In this document: positions 26,898 to 33,814 of the stretch, piece by piece
Layout of the letters: each line of letters opens with the position of its first letter
Numbering within the stretch: position 1 is the stretch's first letter
Assembly: GCF_002077945.1 (NCBI RefSeq)
Contig: NZ_LVYD01000102.1
Span: 248,001-312,000, forward strand
Direction of reading: 5' to 3'
Source of the DNA: Niastella vici
GTDB taxonomy: Bacteria; Bacteroidota; Bacteroidia; Chitinophagales; Chitinophagaceae
Length of the DNA: 64,000 nucleotides
Translations under genes and position numbers: made by a program
Notes under the pieces: model-generated
Databases searched by the model: none
What the model was told of the DNA's origin: nothing
The model's input: the letters and a program-made list of their open reading frames with translations, nothing else

Positions 26898-28250
26898 ATG
26901 AACGCACAACAAACATATTCACTCATAGGCATCGGTATTGGGCCTTTCAATCTCGGTTTGGCGGCGCTGATAGAACCGGTTGCCAATACAAACTCGCTGT
27001 TCTTCGACCAGTCAGAATCGTTTGACTGGCATCCCGGACTCCTATTGCCAAACGCAACGCTGCAGGTGCCGTTTATGGCCGACCTGGTTACACTGGCCGA
27101 CCCCACCAATAAATACAGTTTCCTGAATTACTGTAAACAAACCGGCCGGATCTATCCGTTTTACATCAGGGAGAACTTTAACATCCTGCGCAAGGAGTAT
27201 AATTGTTATTGTCAATGGGTGGCCACCCAATTGAGCAATTGCCGCTTTGGTTATGAAGTAACGGGCATTGCTTATAATAATAATTTGTACGAAGTAACTG
27301 TACGGCGCACAAAAACAGGGAAAACGGAAACTTATTATGCCGAAAGGCTGGCATTGGGTACCGGCACCCAGCCTTACATTCCGGCCTTCATCGATCGCAA
27401 TCAGTTACCGGGCGTTATTCATACTTCGCAATACCTGTTGCATAAAAACCAATTGCTCAACAGTGGTTCTGTGGCCCTGATAGGGTCAGGACAAAGCGCC
27501 GCTGAAATATTCCAGGACCTGTTACCGGCTACCCAACAGGGTTTGCAATTGAATTGGTTCACGCGCTCGCCCCGCTTCTACCCCATGGAATATTCAAAGC
27601 TTACGCTGGAACTGACATCGCCCGAGTATGTAGATTACTTCTACAACCTGTCCGAAGAAAGAAGGAAGAAATTACTGTCGAAACAAAATGCGTTGTACAA
27701 AGGCATCAATTACGACCTTATCAACGACATCTTTGACCAGTTGTATGAAATGAGCGTTGATGCTATTTCCCTGCCGGTAAATATCCGTTCAAACATGCGC
27801 CTTGAAAATATCTCGCCCACCAACACAGCCGGTTTGTATGAACTTTCTTTCACAGAGACCGAACAACAGGAAGCGTATCAATGTGCCGCCAATTATGTGG
27901 TGCTGGCAACCGGTTATAAATACAAAGAACCGGCTTTTCTGCAAGGCATCGCGGCCCGTATTAACCGGCAGCCCGATGGCTTATATGAGGTGCAGCGCGA
28001 TTACACCATCGATGTAAATGGAGAGGAGATCTTTGTGCAAAATGCCGAGCTGCACACCCATGGTTTTGTAACGCCCGACCTGGGAATGGGCGCTTACCGC
28101 AATGCACATATCATTAATAAAGTTACCGGCCGCGAAGTGTATCCTATCGAAAAGCGGATTGCCTTCCAAACGTTTGGCACTGAAAAGGCAGACCCGTCGA
28201 CTACGCTCAGGGCCACGGTACCAGCATACAGTAACACCATTCAAGCATAA
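26898..28250 (+). CDS. Flavin-dependent lysine/ornithine/diamine N-monooxygenase
   Basis: 450-aa FAD- and NADPH-dependent N-hydroxylase of the IucD/AlcA/DesB/RhbE family, which oxidises the terminal amine of a diamine or lysine to a hydroxylamine, the precursor of the iron-binding hydroxamate. Motifs: FAD site GIGIGPFNLGLAAL at the N-terminus, FMADLVTLADPTNKYSF, NADPH site LIGSGQSAAEIFQDLL, and the ATGYKY motif near residue 338. The family-like end is YPIEKRIAFQTFG; the remaining residues (KADPSTTLRATVPAY and on) come from a known-looking short palindromic repeat sequence at 28194-28212, so the C-terminal tail may be an insertion. It abuts the preceding gene and is 3 bp before the next. Confidence 0.94.
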   Translation: MNAQQTYSLIGIGIGPFNLGLAALIEPVANTNSLFFDQSESFDWHPGLLLPNATLQVPFMADLVTLADPTNKYSFLNYCKQTGRIYPFYIRENFNILRKEYNCYCQWVATQLSNCRFGYEVTGIAYNNNLYEVTVRRTKTGKTETYYAERLALGTGTQPYIPAFIDRNQLPGVIHTSQYLLHKNQLLNSGSVALIGSGQSAAEIFQDLLPATQQGLQLNWFTRSPRFYPMEYSKLTLELTSPEYVDYFYNLSEERRKKLLSKQNALYKGINYDLINDIFDQLYEMSVDAISLPVNIRSNMRLENISPTNTAGLYELSFTETEQQEAYQCAANYVVLATGYKYKEPAFLQGIAARINRQPDGLYEVQRDYTIDVNGEEIFVQNAELHTHGFVTPDLGMGAYRNAHIINKVTGREVYPIEKRIAFQTFGTEKADPSTTLRATVPAYSNTIQA

Positions 28251-28253
28251 ATA

Positions 28254-30068
28254 ATGAATAGTAAACCATTGGCGGGAACAGCACCGCTCGAAATAGCCAT
28301 CTGGCAAAAAGTGAACAAACGCCTGCTGGCGAAAAGCATCACCGAGCTCATGCATGAACAGGTGGCGCAACCGGCGATAATTTCTGAAGAGGAAGATGGC
28401 AACACCCATTTTCTGTTATCAACCAACCAGCCGGACCTTTATTATACTTTTTCCGGCTATAAACGCCAGCTCGACCACTGGCATATTGCAGCTGACAGTA
28501 TTCAACGGCACGAAAACAATCAGGTCATTGCAGCTACAGACACGCCCCGGTTCTTTATTGATATGCAGGATATATTTGGTATTAAGCCATTTACCATGGC
28601 GCATTACATAGAAGAGCTGTTGCATACCCTGTATGCAGATGCGTTTATACATGCCAGCCGCCGCCTCACCGCTGCGCAGCTTACCGAGGCCGGTTACCAG
28701 GCGGTTGAGCAGCAGATGGACGGCCATCCCTGGGTGATCGTAAACAAAAGCCGGCTGGGTTTTAATTATGAAGAGTATGCACAATATGCACCGGAAGCCG
28801 GTGAACCCATTCAGTTGTGCTGGATAGCCGCGCATAAAAGCCGCGCTACCTTCCGTAGCCTGGAGCATATACAGGAACAGTCGTTCCTTGAACAGGAACT
28901 GGGCCCCGAAACCATTGCATCATTTAAAGAGATCCTGAACGGACATGGTGTAAATGACAGTGAATATACTTTTATTCCGGTTCATCCCTGGCAATGGAAT
29001 AACAAGCTACTGATGCAATATGCTACCGATATTGCCAACAAGTTGCTGATACCACTGGGAACCGGCGCCGACCATTATTTGCCCCAGCAAAGCATTCGCA
29101 CTTTTTATAATCGCAGCCAGCCGCAAAAGCATTATGTAAAGACCGCCATTTCCATTTTAAGCACCGGCAATATCCGCGGGCTTTCGCCCAAACAAATGGC
29201 CATTGCGCCTCGCGTAACCCGCTGGGTGATGGATCTGCTGCAACACGATGCCTATTTGCAAAGCCTTGGGCTGGTGTTGTTGGGCGAAGTGGCTACGGTA
29301 AGCTATGTACATCCCTATTACCACGCTATTGTTGAGCCGCCATATCAATACCGCGAATTCCTTGGCGTATTATGGCGCGAAAGTGCGGCCCCATATTTAC
29401 AACCAGGCGAGCGCATCATCACCATGGCTTCCCTGCTATACGTTGATGATGCGGGCAACTCCTTTGTTGGCGAACTGGCAAAACGTTCGGGTTTATCGAT
29501 GGAAGCCTGGCTGCAGACTTACCTGGGCGCCTATTTAAATCCCTTGCTACAGATCTATTACCAACATGCTCTTTGTGTAACGCCGCATGGCGAGAACATT
29601 ATCCTGGTGTTAAAAGACGATGTGCCCGTGCGCATCATCATCAAGGATTTTGTAGATGACATTGTGCTTACAGAAGAAGCCAAAGAAAAGCTGCCGAAGG
29701 AACTGGCAGAAGGCATGATCGCTTCTTCCAATAAAGACAATGTGCCGTTGTTTATTCTGCTGGGCGTTTTTGACGCATTTTTCCGGTACCTGGGCAATGT
29801 GCTGCACACCTATGCGGGGTACAACGAAAATGCCTTCTGGCAACAGGTATATGAGGTGATCCTCGAATACCAGGCAGCCCATCCGGCCCTGGCGCACAAA
29901 TTCGAAAAATATAACCTGTTCGTTCCCGAGTTCAAACGGTTCTACATTAACAGCATGCGGTTACTGGGCAATGGGTATGAAGAGAAGACCAGCTTTGCCA
30001 TTCCCCGTAAAGGCGGCACATTACAAAATCCGCTGGCTGCCATCAGACAGCAGGCGTTAAGCTTGTAA
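28254..30068 (+). CDS. NIS siderophore synthetase, IucA/IucC family (second)
   Basis: 604-aa stand-alone synthetase of the IucC/AlcC/DesD/RhbF type, close to the usual 580-620 aa. Motifs: MDGHPWVIVNKSRLGFNY (ATP site), PVHPWQW, SIRTFYNRSQPQKHYVKTAI, SILSTGNIRGLSPKQMA, HGENIILVLKDDVPVRIIIK and the conserved KDFVDD. It should adenylate a carboxylate and condense it with the N-acyl-N-hydroxy diamine. With the first synthetase this gives two condensation steps, as in aerobactin or schizokinen assembly around citrate, or macrocycle formation as by DesD. The gene is 3 bp after the N-monooxygenase gene and 16 bp before the exporter, in one operon. Confidence 0.95.
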   Translation: MNSKPLAGTAPLEIAIWQKVNKRLLAKSITELMHEQVAQPAIISEEEDGNTHFLLSTNQPDLYYTFSGYKRQLDHWHIAADSIQRHENNQVIAATDTPRFFIDMQDIFGIKPFTMAHYIEELLHTLYADAFIHASRRLTAAQLTEAGYQAVEQQMDGHPWVIVNKSRLGFNYEEYAQYAPEAGEPIQLCWIAAHKSRATFRSLEHIQEQSFLEQELGPETIASFKEILNGHGVNDSEYTFIPVHPWQWNNKLLMQYATDIANKLLIPLGTGADHYLPQQSIRTFYNRSQPQKHYVKTAISILSTGNIRGLSPKQMAIAPRVTRWVMDLLQHDAYLQSLGLVLLGEVATVSYVHPYYHAIVEPPYQYREFLGVLWRESAAPYLQPGERIITMASLLYVDDAGNSFVGELAKRSGLSMEAWLQTYLGAYLNPLLQIYYQHALCVTPHGENIILVLKDDVPVRIIIKDFVDDIVLTEEAKEKLPKELAEGMIASSNKDNVPLFILLGVFDAFFRYLGNVLHTYAGYNENAFWQQVYEVILEYQAAHPALAHKFEKYNLFVPEFKRFYINSMRLLGNGYEEKTSFAIPRKGGTLQNPLAAIRQQALSL

Positions 30069-30084
30069 CAATAAGGTTGGAATT

Positions 30085-31512
30085 ATGAAATTATACAAAC
30101 AAAAAATAAAAGCGGCAACTGCCTACAGCGTGTATTGCATCGACCTGTTAAAGCTGGCGATTGGCGGAAAGGAAAAACATTTCACTTCGGGCAGTATTAA
30201 CCGGGCTATTGTTTTACTGGCAGTGCCCATGGTGTTGGAGCTGGTGATGGAATCGTTGTTCGTATGCGCCAACCTGTTCTTTGTAAGCCGGCTGGGCGCC
30301 CATGCCATCTCTATTGCCGGCACTACCGAATCGGTGATCAGTTTTGCCTATTCTGTTTCAATAGGATTAAGCGTTTCGGCCTCCGCCATCATTTCAAGAA
30401 GGATTGGGGAGAAAAAACCAAGAACAGCGGGTCTTACAGCTATGCAGGTGATCTATACGGCACTGGCCATTTCACTGGTGATAAGCATTGTTTCAGCCCT
30501 GTTCTACCGCCCAATATTGCAGTGGATGGGCCTTACAACGCAGCTTATTGATGAAGGCGCTTTGTTTAGCCGGATCCTGTTTGGCAGCACCCTGTTCATC
30601 ATCCTGCGCATTGCGATCAATGGCATCTTCCGCGGATCGGGCGATGCAGCACTGGCCATGAGAACGCTTTGGTTGTCGAACGGCATCAATATCATGCTGT
30701 GCCCACTATTGATCTTTGGCTGGGGACCGCTGCCTGCATTGGGATTAACGGGTGCTGCGCTGGCTACCGCAATTGCGCGCATAGCTGGTGTCGGTTATCA
30801 GGCATGGTATCTGTTGCGGGGCAAAACGATCATCACTATTGGCAGGGCGCAATTAGTATTGGTTCCAACCATAATTAAAAAAATTGTAAAACAGGCCACG
30901 GGCGGCACGCTGCAATATATGATCCCGGCCTCCAGCTGGATGTTTATGATAAAGATCGTCGCCTATTTTGGACCCAATGCGCTGGCCGGTTATATCGTTG
31001 CGCAACGGGTGGCGTCCGTAGCCACCATGCCCGCCTGGGGCATCGGCAATGCGGCCGGGGTATTAACCGGGCAAAACCTTGGCGCCCGGCAACCGGAACG
31101 CGCCGTGCAAACGGTATGGAAAGCCGGCTCGGTAAATATGTGCTTCCTTACAGGGGTTGCCATATGCTGGTTGTTTGCCGCAAGGCCTGTTGTCAGCCTG
31201 TTCAGTGATATCCGGGAAGTGATCAGCTACAGCATGCTGTACATTCAGTTTATTTCCTTGGCCTATATCCTGCTGGGGTATACGATGGTGATCTCGCGTT
31301 CACTGAATGCCGCCGGTGACATAAAGCAGGTTTCGCTGCTGTACATCCTGATGTTTTACATTACGCAATTGCCGTTGGCCTGGCTGTTGGGTATTACGCT
31401 CAACTGGGGTCCAAAAGGCATTTTCATCGCTATTCTTGTTTCAGAACTGGTGCTGGCCATTGCCTGCATAACTGTTTTCAGAAAAGGAAAATGGAAACAG
31501 ATAAAAGTATAA
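30085..31512 (+). CDS. MATE family efflux transporter, probable siderophore exporter
   Basis: 475-aa inner-membrane protein with about 12 predicted helices in two homologous halves. Typical MATE segments include INRAIVLLAVPMVLELVMES, IFRGSGDAALAMRTLWLSN, ALGLTGAALATAIARIAG and GNAAGVLTGQNLGARQPERA. MATE proteins export organic molecules using Na+ or H+ gradients. Its place 16 bp after the second NIS synthetase strongly suggests that it exports the siderophore; this is context inference, since MATE proteins also export drugs. The amino-terminal 30 residues before the first helix (MKLYKQKIKAATAYSVYCID) are longer than usual and slightly amphipathic. A 170-bp gap with an inverted-repeat element follows before the carrier protein gene. 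Confidence 0.9.
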   Translation: MKLYKQKIKAATAYSVYCIDLLKLAIGGKEKHFTSGSINRAIVLLAVPMVLELVMESLFVCANLFFVSRLGAHAISIAGTTESVISFAYSVSIGLSVSASAIISRRIGEKKPRTAGLTAMQVIYTALAISLVISIVSALFYRPILQWMGLTTQLIDEGALFSRILFGSTLFIILRIAINGIFRGSGDAALAMRTLWLSNGINIMLCPLLIFGWGPLPALGLTGAALATAIARIAGVGYQAWYLLRGKTIITIGRAQLVLVPTIIKKIVKQATGGTLQYMIPASSWMFMIKIVAYFGPNALAGYIVAQRVASVATMPAWGIGNAAGVLTGQNLGARQPERAVQTVWKAGSVNMCFLTGVAICWLFAARPVVSLFSDIREVISYSMLYIQFISLAYILLGYTMVISRSLNAAGDIKQVSLLYILMFYITQLPLAWLLGITLNWGPKGIFIAILVSELVLAIACITVFRKGKWKQIKV

Positions 31513-31513
31513 G

Positions 31514-31623
31514 GGTTACCAGTTACAGGTTCCCGGTTCCCGGGTAAAAAAAAAGGAAATCTCGAAAATTATCAGAATGATCGAAATTCAAGACCTGGTA
31601 ACAGGAAACCGGCAACCGGTAAC
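31514..31623. repeat. Intergenic inverted-repeat element, copy A
   Basis: Arms at 31515-31545 and 31593-31623 match as reverse complements at 24 of 31 positions by eye, built from the words GTTACC, GGTT and TCCCGG. The centre shares GGGTAAAA and ATTCAAG with copy C at 60875-60990. Confidence 0.65.
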
Positions 31624-31682
31624 AACAAAATTCGGATTACAATAAACAAGATTCACAAATCAAAAAATATTATTAACAACAA

Positions 31683-31937
31683 ATGAATAACATGCATTCA
31701 CAACAAAATTTACAGGAAGTGATCGCCAAAGCATTTGGCATTACCCCAAACGACATAACCGACGAACTGGAATACCAGAGCATACCCGAATGGGATTCGG
31801 TATCGCACCTGGTACTGGTAACCGAACTGGAATCGGCCTATAGTATCACTATTGAAATGGAAGATGTGCTCACCATGGGCAGCGTGGCCAAAATAAAGGA
31901 ACTGCTGAAAAAATACAACGTCGAAACCATGGCATGA
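31683..31937 (+). CDS. Acyl/peptidyl carrier protein
   Basis: 84-aa acidic four-helix carrier protein. Ser39 in WDSVSHLVLV is the predicted 4'-phosphopantetheine attachment site; upstream TPNDITDEL and downstream YSITIEMEDVLTMGSVAKI match the family helices. It overlaps the following ligase gene by 4 bp (ATGA), so the two products are very likely a pair in which the ligase charges the carrier. It is not the fatty acid synthase AcpP by context or by the DSV rather than DSL motif. The nearby siderophore genes suggest it carries an acyl or aminoacyl group used in siderophore assembly. A phosphopantetheinyl transferase is not encoded in the window. Confidence 0.9.
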   Translation: MNNMHSQQNLQEVIAKAFGITPNDITDELEYQSIPEWDSVSHLVLVTELESAYSITIEMEDVLTMGSVAKIKELLKKYNVETMA

Positions 31938-33370
31938 TCCTGAGCGTAGCCGAAGGGCGACACGCAGTTGAACTAATTACATCCATTAACCATGATCAAA
32001 TGTTATTATACGATCTTATTCAAAAGAACCGAGAACTGAAATTTATTGACGCACAAACAGGAAACACGGTCCCCATACAAGCCTTTCACCAATCCCTGCG
32101 AATCGACAACCGGCAGGGACTGGTTTTTCTTTATAACGACAACCTTATAGGGTCGGTTGAAGTGTTGCTGAACTTCCTGAACAGCCGGTTCACCCTGGTG
32201 CTGTTAAGCGCACAGTTGCATCCATCGTTCAAACAAGACCTGGAAGAGCTGTATACGCCTTATTACATTTATGATGCCAGCCGTGCAGCCATCGATGCAT
32301 ACAACACGGCAACAGTTTCTGCCACCATTAAACTATTCAGAAGAGAAAAGCCCGTGGAATACCTTATTCATTCGAACATCAAAATGCTGCTGAGCACTTC
32401 GGGCACCACCGGTTCGCCCAAATTTGTGAAGCTGTCAGATGAGCACCTGGTACAGAATGCTTTGTCGATCCTTGATTACATGCCCATCAAAAACGATGAT
32501 GTAGTGCCCTTGAATGTGCCCATCGTCTTTGTGTATGGCTTATCCATTTTCACCACCAATTGCATGGCAGCCGGCACCATCGTATGTACTGATAAAGACA
32601 TTTTGCAACCCGCCTTCTGGACCGACTTCACCCAATACCATTGCAGCACTATCGGCGGCGTACCTTATGTGTATGAAATGCTGCACCGCATCGGCTTCTT
32701 TAAAAAAGAACACCCTTCCCTGCGGTACATGACCCAAACGGGCGGTATCCTTAACCAGGCATTGCGCAATGAAATTGTAAAGTATAGCGCTGCTTACAAC
32801 AAACAGTTTTTTGCGCAGTACGGACAAACAGAAGCGGCAGGCCGTATGGCTTACCTGCCCCAGGAAGACCTGCTAACAAAAGCTGCCTCCATTGGCAAAC
32901 CCATTAAAAATGGCCGCTTTGAAATTGATGCCGAAACCAGTGAGCTCATCTATTATGGCCCCAATGTATTTGGCGGTTATGCCAACAGCACGGCCAACCT
33001 GAGCACCTGGCATGCCACTGATACATTGTATACCGGTGATGTAGCCCAGCAGGATGAGGATGGGTATTATTATATAACAGGAAGAATCAAACGCATCATC
33101 AAACTGTTCGGCACCCGGCTGAACCTCGATGAAGTGGAGTTGATATTAAAGAATGCACTGGGTGGACAAACCGTTGTATGCACCGGCATAAATGACAAAT
33201 ACCTGCTGGTATCGCATGTGAACGATCAGCTGCAGGAAGATGCCGTAAAACAGGTACTTAAGGAAAAGCTGAACATCCATCCGGCTTCGGTGCAGGTAAA
33301 ATACATTCCTTCCATGCCGCTTACGCCGAATGGAAAAATTGACTATTCAACCATTATGCAAACAGCTTAA
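31934..33370 (+). CDS. AMP-forming ligase (ANL superfamily) paired with the carrier protein
   Basis: 478-aa adenylate-forming enzyme with all core motifs: LLSTSGTTGSPKFVKL (phosphate loop), FFAQYGQTEAAGRMAYL, YTGDVAQQDEDGYYYITGRI followed by KRIIKLFGTRLN, and PLTPNGKIDYST with the catalytic Lys. It is short for acyl-CoA ligases (usually 500-570), more like stand-alone adenylation enzymes that load carrier proteins. Start: ATG at 31934 overlaps the carrier gene, but the first 20 codons contain a palindromic repeat element (31939-31957); the family-like sequence begins near MLLYDLIQKNRELKFID at 32000, which may be the ancestral start. Substrate unknown; a short fatty acid, a dicarboxylate or an amino acid are all possible. 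Confidence 0.9.
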   Translation: MILSVAEGRHAVELITSINHDQMLLYDLIQKNRELKFIDAQTGNTVPIQAFHQSLRIDNRQGLVFLYNDNLIGSVEVLLNFLNSRFTLVLLSAQLHPSFKQDLEELYTPYYIYDASRAAIDAYNTATVSATIKLFRREKPVEYLIHSNIKMLLSTSGTTGSPKFVKLSDEHLVQNALSILDYMPIKNDDVVPLNVPIVFVYGLSIFTTNCMAAGTIVCTDKDILQPAFWTDFTQYHCSTIGGVPYVYEMLHRIGFFKKEHPSLRYMTQTGGILNQALRNEIVKYSAAYNKQFFAQYGQTEAAGRMAYLPQEDLLTKAASIGKPIKNGRFEIDAETSELIYYGPNVFGGYANSTANLSTWHATDTLYTGDVAQQDEDGYYYITGRIKRIIKLFGTRLNLDEVELILKNALGGQTVVCTGINDKYLLVSHVNDQLQEDAVKQVLKEKLNIHPASVQVKYIPSMPLTPNGKIDYSTIMQTA

Positions 33371-33814
33371 TGGTATTTTTTGAAGAAGGCATAAACAATT
33401 TAATAAAAAAACGGCAATAAAAGAGGAAGATTAATATCTTTTCCCATAAATATCAGTTATGCGTTAGTGTTGTGTATAATAAACAATGCCATTTTTTGAA
33501 ATGCAATTTATATGGCCAGCCATGATCTATAGGGCTGGCCATTTATATTATCACTTATACGACAATTCATTAAGCCTTAAAAAGGTGCAAAACGACATTC
33601 TTTGTTTTGTGCAGCAATTAGTTGAAGTCGATTGTCTCCCTAGTATCTACTCCCCTTTCCTTTCGTACTTTTTGGAACCTCAGCCATGGAAAAACAGCCT
33701 GTTAGCTCAGAATTAGTCTAATCCATCCCTTTATCAAGACGCGGACAAAAGTGACAGCCATCATCTTTTTTGATCAGTACCCCCTATTTATTGACCATAA
33801 CAAAAACTACCAGC
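33371..33814. other. Intergenic region between the siderophore locus and the SusC gene
   Basis: No supportable gene; an open frame at 33486-33716 has no motif. It contains the hairpin at 33512-33542 listed separately, and should hold the SusC/SusD promoter, though no clean -7 element was found. Confidence 0.5.
33512..33542 (+). terminator. Hairpin, probable terminator of the siderophore operon
   Basis: ATGGCCAGCC (33512-33521) pairs perfectly with GGCTGGCCAT (33533-33542), followed by TTATATTAT. The T-run is weak, so termination efficiency is uncertain. Confidence 0.55.

Noticed and set aside
30085-31512. Drug-resistance efflux pump as the function of the MATE gene
   Set aside because: Possible for the family, but the 16-bp spacing to the NIS synthetase gene makes siderophore export the better explanation.
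33486-33716. 76-codon plus-strand open frame after the siderophore operon
   Set aside because: It spans a terminator-like hairpin and has no motif or start context.
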